Notes: generated from the sequence alone by a model not told the origin. Shown: positions 35,615 through 47,048, counted from the first letter of the stretch. The stretch: DNA of 64,000 nucleotides from Parahoeflea alexandrii (GCF_024105735.1 NZ_JAAAML010000003.1:124001-188000); one strand, 5' to 3'. A program made the numbers and translations.

Positions 35615-36634
35615 CTACAGATACCAGGCTTTCTTGCTCGATCGCATCAGGTCCTTGAGGTTGGGATCTGGTTTTTCAGGCAGCATCACACGCAGATGCA
35701 CGTGCAGGGATCCCCGTTTGCCCTTGGGCTTGGGGAGCCCCTTCTCCTTGATCTCCAGCACCGTGTCAGAGCCCGACCATTCGGGCACGTCGATACGAAG
35801 TGGCCCGTCCAGCCCCTCGTAGACGAATGAACCGCCAAGCACCGCCTCCGCCAGTTCGATCGGGTGATCTCCGTGAAGATCGCTGCCCGAAGAACGGAAC
35901 CGGTCGTGGGGCTGATGGCGCACCGTCACCACGGCATCACCGTAAAGCTGTGGGTTTGGCGAGGAAACAACGATTTCGCCACCATCGACGGTCCCGGCCG
36001 GCACCTCGTAGGTAACCGTCTCCACATCGCCGAACATCAGTTCCTCTTCACAGCCGGAAAAGGCCGTTTCCAGAGTGATGTCGATCTGGTGGTAGGTCGA
36101 TGGCAGGACGGTCTTGGGCTTGTGACGAGATTTCCATTTCTTGAACAGGTTATCGAGCGTGGTGAGCGGATCCTCATCCATTCCCGGTGCATCGGTCTTG
36201 GTCCGTTGCCCTGTCTTGTCCTGAGCCTGTTCCTTGGTTTTCTTGGCGGCGGCGTCGCCGAAGATATGTACCACCATGTCCTCGAACTTCGCTTCGTCCA
36301 GCGCATCCGAGGATTGATTGGCAGCCGTTGGCTGTGGCCGCGGCTTGGGCGGTGAATCCTTGAAATTCTTGAAAGGATTGGCCGTGAAACCCCGCGAGGG
36401 TCGTGCCTGCCGGCGTCCGCGGGCGTCGATATGCCCATTGTCGAACTTCAGACGCAATTCGGGATCGATCAGCATCTTGTAGGCATGGGCTATCTCCGCA
36501 AACCGGCTTCCGGCCTGCGGATCATCCGGATTTTGGTCCGGATGCCAAATCTTTGCGAGCTGCCGGTAGGCACTCTTAATATCGGCGGCTTTCGCCGTCG
36601 TATTGACGCCGAGCACCGTGTACGGACTACGCAT
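35615..36634 (-). CDS. DnaJ-domain protein without zinc finger (CbpA-like)
   Basis: This 339-residue co-chaperone-like protein has an N-terminal J domain (1-68) with the HPD tripeptide in KIWHPDQNPDD. A Gly/Arg/Pro and charged linker follows (about 75-180), then DnaJ C-terminal beta-sandwich domains (ITLETAFSGCEEELMF; VTVRHQPHDRFRSSGSDLHG; VLEIKEKGLPKPKGKRG). There are no CxxCxGxG repeats, so it is a type II J protein. It should stimulate DnaK, with a narrower client range than DnaJ. It lies upstream of fabI in the same direction. Confidence 0.93.
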   Translation of the reverse strand: MRSPYTVLGVNTTAKAADIKSAYRQLAKIWHPDQNPDDPQAGSRFAEIAHAYKMLIDPELRLKFDNGHIDARGRRQARPSRGFTANPFKNFKDSPPKPRPQPTAANQSSDALDEAKFEDMVVHIFGDAAAKKTKEQAQDKTGQRTKTDAPGMDEDPLTTLDNLFKKWKSRHKPKTVLPSTYHQIDITLETAFSGCEEELMFGDVETVTYEVPAGTVDGGEIVVSSPNPQLYGDAVVTVRHQPHDRFRSSGSDLHGDHPIELAEAVLGGSFVYEGLDGPLRIDVPEWSGSDTVLEIKEKGLPKPKGKRGSLHVHLRVMLPEKPDPNLKDLMRSSKKAWYL

Positions 36635-36735
36635 GTTACATCCCCGTATGGGCTAATAGAGGAATCCTAACGAAGATTTGCTAACCATCGGTGTATGAAA
36701 AAGACGATTGCGTCGCCAAAATTGGAATTTTTTTC

Positions 36736-37152
36736 TCAGCCTTCCGGACGGTCCAGGCTGACGAGATCCCATCCGCCGTCGGGCCGCTGGCAGACCCGTC
36801 CTTCAAGAAGCGACACGCCGTCGAAACTGTGGCGGGTGGTCTTGAACATCCGGCATGGCCTTGCGCCGTCATTCAGCGTTGCAAGGTTGGAAACAACGCC
36901 GGCCGACCCCGTGAGCGAATTCGACCAGGGTTGCGTGGTTGCGAAATCGGTCTGGCTCAGGCCGCCCACCAGATCGCGGATGACGATCTCGTCGGACATG
37001 ATTTCGCTTTCGGCGGACAGCGGAGCGATGGCTGCGGTCGTTACGGGATCGACCGAGAGTACGGAGACGGCGGAGGAGCCGCCTCCCATGCAGGCCGACA
37101 GGGTCAGGCATGCCGGCAGTACCAGCGCCAAAACCGCGCGGTAAACCGTCAC
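36736..37152 (-). CDS. RT0821/Lpp0805 family surface lipoprotein
   Basis: This 138-residue protein starts at a GTG at 37152, preceded by AGGGAAAAGAGC; the longer frame would place 23 charged residues before the signal. The lipobox reads LSAC, with the lipid-bearing Cys at about 21. The C-terminal half carries the family pattern WSNSLTGSAG, then PCRMFKTTRHSFDG, then GRVCQRPDGGWDL. These proteins are outer-membrane or surface antigens of unknown function in alphaproteobacteria. It is divergent from pdxH, with 80 bp between the starts. Confidence 0.85.
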   Translation of the reverse strand: MTVYRAVLALVLPACLTLSACMGGGSSAVSVLSVDPVTTAAIAPLSAESEIMSDEIVIRDLVGGLSQTDFATTQPWSNSLTGSAGVVSNLATLNDGARPCRMFKTTRHSFDGVSLLEGRVCQRPDGGWDLVSLDRPEG

Positions 37153-37232
37153 GCTCTTTTCCCTGTTGATTGCTTCTGTTAGGTCGGGTTCCAACGTACT
37201 GCCACTCCAGCTTGGAGGCATGAGGGAAGACT

Positions 37233-37847
37233 ATGACAGAAACAGGGTTAACGACTGGTGACTTTACCGAGGAAGCCGAACCGTACCGTCTTTTTGCCAA
37301 ATGGCTTGAAGATGCGACTGCCTCCGAACCCAACGATCCCAACGCCCTGGCGCTTGCGACGGTTGACAGTGACGGATTGCCCGATGTCCGGATGGTCCTG
37401 CTCAAGGGTTTTGATGAGCGCGGCTTCGTCTTCTACACCAATTTCGAAAGTGCCAAGGGCCGGGAAATCCTCTCGTCGATGAAAGCCGCAATGTGCTTTC
37501 ACTGGAAATCCCTGCGCCGCCAGGTCCGGATCCGCGGCCCTGTGGAACAGGTCAGCGATGCGGAAGCCGATGAGTATTATGCTTCCCGGCCGCGCGGCAG
37601 TCGCATCGGGGCCTGGGCCTCGAAGCAGTCTCGTCCGCTCGAAAGCCGTTTCGCGCTGGAAAAGGCCGTCGCCGAATACACCGCCAAGCACGCCATCGGG
37701 GAGATCCCGCGTCCGCCGCACTGGTCCGGTTTTAGGATCATGCCGCAATCCATCGAGTTCTGGCATGACCGGCCGTTCCGGCTGCATGACCGTGTTGTCT
37801 TCACGCGGTCGCAGGATGCGTGGGACAAGACCCGGCTTTATCCCTGA
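37233..37847 (+). CDS. pdxH: Pyridoxamine 5'-phosphate oxidase
   Basis: This 204-residue FMN enzyme converts PNP and PMP to pyridoxal 5'-phosphate. Typical segments are present: [45 protein letters not shown] and the C-terminal [17 protein letters not shown], ending in RLYP. The start fits an upstream GGAGGCATGAGGGAAG. PLP from this enzyme serves ThrC, also encoded in this window. The 3' end overlaps the convergent deacetylase gene by 10 bp. Confidence 0.98.
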   Translation: MTETGLTTGDFTEEAEPYRLFAKWLEDATASEPNDPNALALATVDSDGLPDVRMVLLKGFDERGFVFYTNFESAKGREILSSMKAAMCFHWKSLRRQVRIRGPVEQVSDAEADEYYASRPRGSRIGAWASKQSRPLESRFALEKAVAEYTAKHAIGEIPRPPHWSGFRIMPQSIEFWHDRPFRLHDRVVFTRSQDAWDKTRLYP

Positions 37848-38953
37848 GCGGAACGCGAAACCATGAAGGGAATGCCTGAGGCCAGCGCGCCGACATAGCG
37901 GCATTTCTGGTAGTAGCCGTTGAGCGAGATCCGGCGCAGCGAAAACAGGTTGTCGAGGCTGCCGGTCCGCAGGGTACCCGGATTGGTGGTGACCGCGAGC
38001 CGGAAACCGGTCTCCTGGGCGGCCCGGTATTCGCGTGGACCGGATGCGCACAGGTCCCCATAGGGATAGGCGAAGGTGCCCGGCGCCTGTCCGGTGATAG
38101 CGGCTAACCGTTCGGCAGAGCCGCTGATCTCGGTGCGCATCCGTGCTTCGTCCAGATGCGCCAGGTTCGGGTGCGAGAGGGTGTGAGCGCCAAGGCTTGC
38201 CAGCGGGGTTTCGGCGAGCCGGCGGAGTTCGGTCTCGTCCATCACCTCCCGGTCGACGATTCCGGTCGGACAAATGGCGGCCGATCGCGCCTGTGCATCA
38301 AGCCGCTCGACGATCGGTTGTTGCTCGTTGCAGGCAAGGGCTTTGTGCAGCCGGTCGAATGCCGCGTATTTTTCGATGGTGCTGCGGGTCGGAAGTTTTT
38401 CCTCGCCATTGCCGAAGTCGAAGACGAATTCGTCAGCCTGACTGAGCAACTGCTCTCCGGTCTCCCACCAGATCGACTGGGTTCGATCAACGAAGCCCCC
38501 TGTGATGAAGATGGTGTAGGGAACACCGTGCTTCTCAAAAACCGGACGCGCAAACTGGTCATTGTCCCGGTATCCGTCGTCGAGCGTGAACACCATGGCA
38601 GGTCCCGGCCGGTCTGGATTGGCAAGAAACTCCGGCAGCTCTTCGAGGGCTACGGCAACATGCCCGTCGGCCTTCAGACGGGCAATGCTTGCGTCGAGAA
38701 ATTCCGGAGTGACCGAGAGATGAGCTGCCGGATCGAAGCTCTTGTTCATTGCCGGCCGCACATGATGCAGCGTGAAGATCGCACCCAGGCCGCGGGCGCT
38801 CGCCATCAGCCCTGTTTTTGAAAACAACGACACCGCCTCGAGCCCGCTCTGGATGGCAGCGCGCTTGAGTGTTCGACGGGCGGCGACTGTGTTTGGTCCG
38901 AACATGTTCCCGATCCGAAAGACGCTTGCGGCGCCAGGGTGAAGACCTGTCAT
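37838..38953 (-). CDS. Polysaccharide deacetylase (NodB-homology) family protein
   Basis: This 371-residue carbohydrate esterase 4 (CE4) family protein has motif 1 as [10 protein letters not shown], giving the catalytic and metal Asp pair. Motif 2 is HTLSHPNL (His-x3-His). AYPYGD is the third motif. There is no clear signal peptide; the N-terminal 60 residues contain a short hydrophobic stretch. Such proteins without signals are often found in exopolysaccharide or modification pathways. No glycosyltransferase cluster is adjacent, so its substrate is open. Confidence 0.87.
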   Translation of the reverse strand: MTGLHPGAASVFRIGNMFGPNTVAARRTLKRAAIQSGLEAVSLFSKTGLMASARGLGAIFTLHHVRPAMNKSFDPAAHLSVTPEFLDASIARLKADGHVAVALEELPEFLANPDRPGPAMVFTLDDGYRDNDQFARPVFEKHGVPYTIFITGGFVDRTQSIWWETGEQLLSQADEFVFDFGNGEEKLPTRSTIEKYAAFDRLHKALACNEQQPIVERLDAQARSAAICPTGIVDREVMDETELRRLAETPLASLGAHTLSHPNLAHLDEARMRTEISGSAERLAAITGQAPGTFAYPYGDLCASGPREYRAAQETGFRLAVTTNPGTLRTGSLDNLFSLRRISLNGYYQKCRYVGALASGIPFMVSRSAQG

Positions 38954-39163
38954 AGCAGGTCCGGCTTAACCGATCTTGAACGGGTCCTGGAGCCGCGCAT
39001 AAGTCAATTTATTCATAAGCTTAACAAGGTTTGAAATTGCTTTTCGTTTCAAGCCACCAGCATCGTTTGGATGAATCCCGTTGGCAATGCATCCAATAGT
39101 CGCAGGCTGAAACCGGTTCTGCGGTCAATGCGAAAGCGGGCCGGAACACAACGCCTGGCCGGT

Positions 39164-40120
39164 TCACAGGATATGTGCGTTGACCACCCAAAGCACGGCG
39201 CTGAGCGTGAAGAAGGAAAGCACGGTCGCCATCAGCATGGCGACGACACTCGACCGCTCGCGCCCGAACCGCTGGGCAAGGATCGGGTAGATTCCCATCA
39301 TCGGGACCGCTGCCAGGATCACGGCCGCTGCCTGCATTTCCGCCGAAAGCGGCGCCAGTCCGGCAAGCGGCAATGCCGCTGTTGCTGCAAACACGGCCAG
39401 CGGATGGAAGACCAGCTTGCCGGCGACGGTCGGAGCGATCTCGCCGCTGAGGCCTCGAACCGACACACTTGCCAATGTGCCGCCGATGACCAGCAGCGAT
39501 ACCGCCGCACTTGAGGCGGCCAGCATGTCGATCGGCTTCATCAACGGCGCCGGGATGTTCACCCCGGAAAAAGAGGCGGCAAGTCCGGCCACCAGACCGA
39601 TGATGATAGGATTGCGGGCAAGTCCCCTGAACGTCCTCGCCAGCATCTTGCCCATGGGTGAGGGGCCTCCGTGACCGGCCTCTGCGATAGCCAGCAGCAG
39701 CGGAATGAGCACGATGTTTTCCACCATCATGTTGAGCGCCAGGCCCACGCCGGCAATGGACGGCAGCGTCAGGAGCAGGATCGGGTAGCCGATGAACCCG
39801 GTGTTCGAGCAGACCATGCCCATGGCGCTGAAGGCCGCCGCCGTCGTCTCGGCCTTCTGGATGCGCCGCGCGTAGAAGTAACCGGCGGTCAGAACCACCA
39901 GCGACCCGCAGAGATAGGCCGCTATGTAGCTCCAGTTGACCACTTCGGAAATCGGCCTCTCGGAAATCGCCTTGAACAGCAGTGCGGGCAGGGCAAGCAC
40001 CACGACATAGTTTCCGAGAATTCGCATCGCTTCGGGCGCGAACACACGCCAGTGGACCGCCGCATATCCGATTGCGATCATGATGAAAATCGGGACTGTG
40101 ATGGAAAGAATGTCTAACAT
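39164..40120 (-). CDS. AEC family transporter (auxin efflux carrier-like)
   Basis: This 318-residue inner-membrane protein has about ten helices in two halves: a first half from SITVPIFIMIAIGYAAVH and a second after a charged central loop near residues 155-170 (EAGHGGPSPMGKM). Family members export small organic anions (for example malonate or malate carriers MdcF/MleP-like) or auxin in plants. The substrate cannot be predicted. It has its own 156-bp upstream gap from tldD's end and about 210 bp to the deacetylase gene downstream. Confidence 0.88.
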   Translation of the reverse strand: MLDILSITVPIFIMIAIGYAAVHWRVFAPEAMRILGNYVVVLALPALLFKAISERPISEVVNWSYIAAYLCGSLVVLTAGYFYARRIQKAETTAAAFSAMGMVCSNTGFIGYPILLLTLPSIAGVGLALNMMVENIVLIPLLLAIAEAGHGGPSPMGKMLARTFRGLARNPIIIGLVAGLAASFSGVNIPAPLMKPIDMLAASSAAVSLLVIGGTLASVSVRGLSGEIAPTVAGKLVFHPLAVFAATAALPLAGLAPLSAEMQAAAVILAAVPMMGIYPILAQRFGRERSSVVAMLMATVLSFFTLSAVLWVVNAHIL

Positions 40121-40276
40121 GGCTGAAGATCGGTTGCACCTTCAGCCGCTTAGACACCGGCCCGGCCGGTTTGGCAACCAGCCGGTGGTTTCCAAGCCGG
40201 CGAGCGGTTCAGGCCGCCGTCATTCTGGTTGCCTGGATTGGTCGCTCTCGTCTGGTCTGCGGCCGCGGCGTCAGGC

Positions 40277-41704
40277 TCAGGTCTGGGTGCCGCCAACTGT
40301 CATCGCGTTCATCAGCAGGTGCGGCTGGCCGACGCCGACCGGAACGCTCTGCCCGGCCTTGCCGCACATGCCGATGCCGGTATCGAGCGCCGAATCGTTT
40401 CCGACCATCGAGATCCGCTGCATGGCTTCCGGGCCGTTGCCGATCAGCATTGCGCCGGTGACCGGCGCGCCGATCTTGCCGTCCTCGATCATGTAGGCCT
40501 CGGTGCAGCCGAAGACGAACTTGCCCGAGGTGATATCGACCTGGCCGCCGCCGAAGGAAACCGCGTAAAGCCCTTTCTTGACCGATGAGATCATCTCCTC
40601 CGGGCTCCGGTCACCCGACAGCATATAGGTGTTGGTCATCCGCGGCATCGGCTGGTGGGCATAGGACTGCCGGCGTCCGTTGCCTGTGGCCTTCATGCCC
40701 ATCAGCCGGGCATTCTGCCTGTCCTGCATGTAGCCCACCAGGATGCCGTCCTCGATCAGCACGTTGTAGCCCGACGGCGTGCCCTCATCGTCCACCGACA
40801 ACGAGCCACGCCGTCCCTCGATGGTGCCGTCATCGACCACCGTGACGCCCTTGGACGCCACACGCTCGCCCAGCAGCCCGGCAAAGGCGGAGGTCTTCTT
40901 GCGGTTGAAATCGCCTTCAAGCCCATGTCCGACAGCTTCGTGCAGCATGACCCCGGGCCAGCCGGCGCCGAGTACCACGTCCATCGTGCCTGCAGGCGCG
41001 GGTACGGCATCAAGGTTGACAAGCGCCTGCCGCAGAGCCTCGTCGGCACCGTGCCGCCAGCTTTCATCGGTCAGGAAGTCGCCGAACAGCTTGCGTCCGC
41101 CCATGCCGTAGGATCCGGTTTCCTGCCGGTCGCCGACACCTGCGACCACAGAAATATTGAGCCGGGCGAGGGGACGCACGTCGCGCACCCGGTGACCGTC
41201 GGCACGCATGATTTCCACGACCTGCCAGTTTGCGGCGATTGAAACCGAAACCTGGCGGACCCGTTCATCCTTGTTGCGCAGGTAGTGGTCGATGCTTTGC
41301 AGCAGCTTGACCTTGTCTTCGAAGCCCGGCGCCGCAAGCGGATTTTCGGCAGTGTAGAGCAGCTTGTTGGTGCGTTGCGGTGCCGCCGAATAGCTGCCGC
41401 TGGCGCCGCGCGTGACCGCTGAAACAGCGTCTGCGGCCCTCATCAGCGCGGCTTCGGACAATTCACCCGCATGGGCATAGCCGGAAGTCTCGCCCAGCAC
41501 CGAGCGCAGCCCGAATCCGCGATCCGTCGCATAGGCGCCGGATTTCAGTTTGCCGTTGTCAAAGACCAGGGATTCCGTTTCCTCGTACTCGAGATAGAGT
41601 TCGCCGTCGTCGGCATCCTTGAGCGCATCGGCGACGATCCTCTCGACCTTGGCTTCCGAGATGTCGAATTGGCTAGCGAGCGGGTCCTGCATGGTCTTGT
41701 CCAT
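40277..41704 (-). CDS. tldD: Metalloprotease TldD
   Basis: This 475-residue subunit of the TldD/TldE zinc protease cleaves unfolded peptides, as in microcin B17 and CcdA processing in E. coli. The zinc site is HEAVGHGLEGD (HExxxH) near residues 240-250; GMCGKAGQSVPVGVGQP at the C-terminus is conserved. The start at 41704 (MDKTMQDPLASQFDI) is chosen over a much longer frame that runs back through other genes. The partner tldE (pmbA) is not adjacent, which is usual in this order. It is transcribed divergently from the DUF6958 gene. Confidence 0.97.
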   Translation of the reverse strand: MDKTMQDPLASQFDISEAKVERIVADALKDADDGELYLEYEETESLVFDNGKLKSGAYATDRGFGLRSVLGETSGYAHAGELSEAALMRAADAVSAVTRGASGSYSAAPQRTNKLLYTAENPLAAPGFEDKVKLLQSIDHYLRNKDERVRQVSVSIAANWQVVEIMRADGHRVRDVRPLARLNISVVAGVGDRQETGSYGMGGRKLFGDFLTDESWRHGADEALRQALVNLDAVPAPAGTMDVVLGAGWPGVMLHEAVGHGLEGDFNRKKTSAFAGLLGERVASKGVTVVDDGTIEGRRGSLSVDDEGTPSGYNVLIEDGILVGYMQDRQNARLMGMKATGNGRRQSYAHQPMPRMTNTYMLSGDRSPEEMISSVKKGLYAVSFGGGQVDITSGKFVFGCTEAYMIEDGKIGAPVTGAMLIGNGPEAMQRISMVGNDSALDTGIGMCGKAGQSVPVGVGQPHLLMNAMTVGGTQT

Positions 41705-41770
41705 TCTGAAAAGCAGCGTTTCCGGTGTATATAGGTAGTCTGGCCTGGATTGAAACACGGAGGCAGGGCA

Positions 41771-42076
41771 GTGGACAAAATCACAGTCGAGAATGTCAAT
41801 CACCCGGGCAAATCCGAGCGGGTGAACAGAGAGAAATATGTTGCCATGCGCGATGCCATGGTGGCGGTTTTGAGCCGCCAGGCCGAGGCCGTAGATTACA
41901 CGACTATCAAGCAAGGCGTGAAACCGCTCCTGCCGCAGACGCTTTTCCCCGGCGGAGCCACCTCCGGCTGGTGGATCAAATGTGTGCAGCTCGATCTTGA
42001 GGCAAAGGGCAGTCTTGCGCGCACGAAGGACAAGCCGCTGCGGTTTTATCTGACGCAGGACCACGACAATGGCTGA
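41771..42076 (+). CDS. DUF6958 family small protein
   Basis: This 101-residue protein starts at a GTG at 41771, with GGAGG seven bases upstream; an upstream TTG is less likely. It is soluble, with the pattern VNHPGKSERVNREKYVAMRDA, LPQTLFPGGATSGWWIKCVQLDLEAKG and RFYLTQ. It matches DUF6958, whose members are small cytoplasmic proteins of unknown role. Its end overlaps the start of the DUF1801 gene by 8 bp, so the two are probably co-translated. Confidence 0.75.
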   Translation: MDKITVENVNHPGKSERVNREKYVAMRDAMVAVLSRQAEAVDYTTIKQGVKPLLPQTLFPGGATSGWWIKCVQLDLEAKGSLARTKDKPLRFYLTQDHDNG

Positions 42077-42488
42077 GAACAAGACCCAGCCGACGTCGCT
42101 TGACCCCAACTCTGTGATAGCGGAGATCAAGGATGGCAACCGTCGGCGTGAGGTGGAAACACTGAACGTCCTGTTGCGCCGCATTTCCGGTTCGCCCCCG
42201 GTCATGTGGGGACCGGCCATGTTCGGCTATGGCACGTATCAGTACAGCTATGCGTCAGGCCGTCAGGGCGAATTTTTTCGCTGCGGATTTGCGTCGAGAA
42301 GCCGGGATCTGGTGGTCTATGTGATGTCCGGCTTCGGTGGCCTTGAGCAGGAACTCGACCGCCTCGGCCCGCACAGGACCGGCAAGTCCTGTCTTTATCT
42401 CAAGAAGATCGACGCCATCGACATGGCCGTGCTCGAGCGTATCCTGGCCCGGTCGCTCGCGGTCATGGCCGAACGCTATCCCGTTTAA
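42069..42488 (+). CDS. DUF1801 domain protein
   Basis: This 139-residue protein contains a DUF1801 (YdhG-like) domain: VMWGPAMFGYGTYQYSYASG, then EFFRCGFASRSRDLVVYVM, and the C-terminal GKSCLYLKKIDAIDMAVLERIL. The iron-chaperone frataxin-like fold has been proposed for this family; function here is not shown. It is translationally overlapped with the DUF6958 gene upstream, which makes a functional pair plausible. Confidence 0.85.
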   Translation: MAENKTQPTSLDPNSVIAEIKDGNRRREVETLNVLLRRISGSPPVMWGPAMFGYGTYQYSYASGRQGEFFRCGFASRSRDLVVYVMSGFGGLEQELDRLGPHRTGKSCLYLKKIDAIDMAVLERILARSLAVMAERYPV

Positions 42489-42516
42489 TACAACGCTTTC
42501 CCCCGGGGGGGCTGTC

Positions 42517-43047
42517 TTACGGCAGCGCCGCGTATCCGTCGGTGAAACCTGCCAGGTCGACCGGAATGCCGATGCCCTCTTCCGGCGTCTGGAAGACGAT
42601 GAAGGTGGCCGTGGTGCCGCCGCGCAAGGTGGTCAGCAGCGTTTCGTCGAGAATGACCTCGGCGTAGCAGCCATCGGAAAAGCAGCGGACGAAATAGGCC
42701 CTGCCGATATCCTTGCCATCAACATTGAGGCCGAGGCCGGAAGGAAGCAGCACGCCAAGCGGCGCCAGAACGCGCAGGATGCGGGCCTGCTGGTCGGCGG
42801 TCTTCAGCACCACCACAGACAGGCCGACCTCCGGCCTGTCGTCGGCGATGACGTTCTGCATCAGAGCGCATTGCTCGCCAGGCGCGCCGGCAGGAGTGTC
42901 GCAGACAACCGACCATGCCCCGTGGGAGGATTTGACCTTGCCGGCCTGCTGGGCGTGCGCCTGTGTGGCAAGACCCAGGCCTCCGGCAAGTATCAGGCCG
43001 GTGAATGCAGCCCTGAAAACACGGTTCGATTTTGGTGCAAATGCCAT
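42517..43047 (-). CDS. Invasion-associated locus B (IalB) family protein
   Basis: This 176-residue periplasmic protein starts at MAFAPKSNRV and has a signal ending at about TQAHA. The IalB domain shows SHGAWSVVCDTPAG, EQCALMQNV, the Cys pair in VRCFSDGCYAEV, and FQTPEEGIGIPVDLAGF. Bartonella IalB is involved in erythrocyte invasion, but the family is general in alphaproteobacteria and no host interaction is implied. It is divergent from the cytochrome oxidase operon, 380 bp away. Confidence 0.9.
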   Translation of the reverse strand: MAFAPKSNRVFRAAFTGLILAGGLGLATQAHAQQAGKVKSSHGAWSVVCDTPAGAPGEQCALMQNVIADDRPEVGLSVVVLKTADQQARILRVLAPLGVLLPSGLGLNVDGKDIGRAYFVRCFSDGCYAEVILDETLLTTLRGGTTATFIVFQTPEEGIGIPVDLAGFTDGYAALP

Positions 43048-43427
43048 TTCAACTCCATGGAACGGCCGAATCATCGCTCATTTTGTAAATGGGCGAGGCC
43101 AAATTGAAACCCTTCGTCGTCACTCTCAGTCGTTTTGTACGGCAAAAATGCGGCTTTGCGGCAACTTGGGTGCGTCAAAATCAGACACTGGCCGGTCTGG
43201 TGTTTCCCGATGCCATGCCGCTGCAGCACCAATTGTTGCAAAAAATGTGGCCTGAATAGTATTTGTGGGCCCATTCCGATGGTTTCGCGCGGCGCCGCGC
43301 AAAAATGCCGCATGATCAGCAGGTGACGACAGTTGCGGGCGATGTCATTCTGTGGTTTGAAGCGCCAATCTAATTGAGGGATTCCGTCTGGTCACGCAGG
43401 CGGCACGATACTCGAGGGAGACATAAC
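43048..43427. other. 380-bp divergent upstream region of ialB and the cta operon
   Basis: It contains no convincing gene; small open frames lack ribosome sites and family features. It must carry promoters for both directions, including the one for the long oxidase operon. I cannot place the promoter elements with confidence. Confidence 0.5.
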
Positions 43428-44303
43428 GTGACCAACAAGCTTTCTGCAGGGCTTGCCGCGCTGGTTTCATTGGGCGCGAGCCCCGCTTTGGCAGCGCAGC
43501 CAGTTGACTGGCAGTTGGGCTTCCAGCCCGCCGCCACTGAAATCATGGCCCAGATCCGCGGCTTCGAGACCTACACACTCTGGTTCATCGTGCCGATCAC
43601 ACTCTTTGTGCTGGCCCTTCTGGTCTATGCAATGGTGAAGTTCCGCGCCGGAGCCAACCCGACTCCTTCCAAGACCAGCCACAATTCGCTGATCGAGGTG
43701 ATCTGGACGCTGGGTCCGGTGGTCATCCTTCTGGCGATCGCCATTCCCTCCTTCAACCTGCTGACCGCGCAGTATTCTCCGCCGGAAGCCGATTACACGG
43801 TCAAGGCCACCGGATATCAGTGGTACTGGGGTTACGAGTATCAGACCGAAGGCGAAGTTTCCTTCGACTCGCTGATGCTGCAGGAAAGCGACCGCGCCGA
43901 TTATGGCAAGGAAGACGTTGCTGCCTATCCCCGTCTCCTGGCTGTGGACAACGAGTTCGTGGTTCCCGTCGGCAAGACGGTCCGTCTCTTGGTGACCGCC
44001 GCGGACGTTCTTCACGCCTTCGCCATGCCGGCATTTGGCGTCAAGATGGATGCCGTTCCGGGCCGTCTGAACGAGACCTGGTTCAAGGCCGAGGCAGAAG
44101 GTCTCTATTACGGCCAGTGTTCCGAGCTTTGCGGCAAGGACCACGCCTACATGCCGATCGCGATCCGCGTCGTTTCCCAGGATCAGTTCGATGCATGGCT
44201 GACCGCTGCCGCCGACGATGTCGAAGCCGCCAATCGCAACCTTGTTGCAGCCATCGAAGCCGACGCGAAGTCGGTCGATGTTGCCGCCAATGATCAGAAT
44301 TAA
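43428..44303 (+). CDS. ctaC: Cytochrome c oxidase subunit II
   Basis: This 291-residue protein starts at a GTG at 43428, with GAGGGAG upstream. The signal peptide ends around SPALA, followed by two transmembrane helices (about 45-67 and 88-110) and a periplasmic cupredoxin domain. The aromatic electron-entry patch is GYQWYWGYEY. The CuA ligands are visible: His in DVLHAFAMP and the cluster YYGQCSELCGKDHAYMPI (Cys-x3-Cys-x3-His-x2-Met). It accepts electrons from cytochrome c. A charged C-terminal tail follows. It is the first gene of the oxidase operon, 18 bp before ctaD. Confidence 0.97.
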   Translation: MTNKLSAGLAALVSLGASPALAAQPVDWQLGFQPAATEIMAQIRGFETYTLWFIVPITLFVLALLVYAMVKFRAGANPTPSKTSHNSLIEVIWTLGPVVILLAIAIPSFNLLTAQYSPPEADYTVKATGYQWYWGYEYQTEGEVSFDSLMLQESDRADYGKEDVAAYPRLLAVDNEFVVPVGKTVRLLVTAADVLHAFAMPAFGVKMDAVPGRLNETWFKAEAEGLYYGQCSELCGKDHAYMPIAIRVVSQDQFDAWLTAAADDVEAANRNLVAAIEADAKSVDVAANDQN

Positions 44304-45977
<1,674 letters not shown>

Positions 45978-46002
45978 GCGCCTGCGCAGCCGGTATGAGA
46001 AA

Positions 46003-46029
46003 CAGACCGCCGGGCCAGCCGGCGGTCTG
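46003..46029 (+). terminator. Perfect hairpin between ctaD and ctaB
   Basis: An 11-bp stem (CAGACCGCCGG at 46003-46013 with CCGGCGGTCTG at 46019-46029) has a 5-nt loop and is followed by AGTTTG. It sits 26 bp after the ctaD stop. The T tract is poor, so it may be a partial terminator or a 3' stabilising stem that raises ctaC-ctaD mRNA over the assembly genes. Confidence 0.6.
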
Positions 46030-46098
46030 AGTTTGCAACCGGACGGAAGACATGTCCGGTCCCCGGACCTCGGGGAAATAGGGAAAGGCAAATTGCCC

Positions 46099-47046
46099 AT
46101 GGCAATGACCAACGAACATGAAGCTCTGACCGATCCCGCATCGGTGGCCATTCACGATGGCGATGCGCGCGACTTCTTCGCGCTGCTCAAGCCGCGTGTC
46201 ATGTCGCTGGTTGTCTTCACGGCACTGGTCGGCCTGCTGATGGCGCCCGGCCAGATCCATCCTGTGATCGGCTTCCTCGCAATCCTTGCGATTGCCGTCG
46301 GCGGTGGCGCATCAGGCGCACTCAACATGTGGTACGATGCCGATATCGACCAGATGATGGGCCGCACGGCGAAGCGTCCGATCCCTGCCGGCCGTATTTC
46401 TGCCGAGACCACATTGGCTTTCGGCCTGTTCCTGTCGGTGTTTTCGGTCGCCACACTGGGCCTGATGGTCAACTGGTTGTCGGCCGGACTGCTGGCGTTC
46501 ACGATTTTCTTTTACGCTGTCGTCTACACGATGTGGCTCAAGCGGCTGACGCCGCAGAACATCGTTATCGGCGGCGCCGCCGGTGCCTTCCCGCCGATCA
46601 TCGGCTGGGCCTGCGTGACCAATTCGATCTCGCTTGAAAGCATCGCGCTGTTCGCGATCATCTTTTTGTGGACGCCTGCCCATTTCTGGGCCCTGGCGCT
46701 GTTCAAGTCCGAAGATTATGGCCGGGCAGGAGTTCCCATGCTCCCAAACGTCGCCGGTGAACGCACCACCAAGAACCAGATTGTCCTCTATGCGGTGCTG
46801 ACCGCTCTCAGCGGCATAGTCCCGTCAATCATGGGGTTTGCCGGGCTGGTTTACGGTGCCATCGCCGCAGTGCTGGGCGCTGGCTTCATCTGGTATTCGA
46901 TCCAGGTCTGGCGCATGCCCGACGGCGACAAGAAAATGATCCCTGCCAAGAAGCTCTTCGGCTATTCGCTGCTGTACCTGTTCGCGATCTTCACCGCGCT
47001 CCTGGTTGATGCGCTGGTGACCAAGTATTTCGGTCTGGTGGCGTGA
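46099..47046 (+). CDS. ctaB: Protoheme IX farnesyltransferase (heme O synthase)
   Basis: This 315-residue UbiA-superfamily membrane enzyme adds a farnesyl group to heme B to give heme O, the precursor of heme A for CtaD. The first motif is [19 protein letters not shown], the second is near [17 protein letters not shown]. About eight to nine helices are visible. The start is ATG at 46099; a second ATG two codons later is possible. It is co-directional with ctaD, and the CoxF gene starts 2 bp after its stop. Confidence 0.97.
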   Translation: MAMTNEHEALTDPASVAIHDGDARDFFALLKPRVMSLVVFTALVGLLMAPGQIHPVIGFLAILAIAVGGGASGALNMWYDADIDQMMGRTAKRPIPAGRISAETTLAFGLFLSVFSVATLGLMVNWLSAGLLAFTIFFYAVVYTMWLKRLTPQNIVIGGAAGAFPPIIGWACVTNSISLESIALFAIIFLWTPAHFWALALFKSEDYGRAGVPMLPNVAGERTTKNQIVLYAVLTALSGIVPSIMGFAGLVYGAIAAVLGAGFIWYSIQVWRMPDGDKKMIPAKKLFGYSLLYLFAIFTALLVDALVTKYFGLVA

Positions 47047-47048
47047 TC

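Noticed and set aside
43071-43313. 80-codon minus-strand frame in the ialB/ctaC intergenic region
   Set aside because: No ribosome site, no family pattern, Cys/His/Arg-rich random composition.
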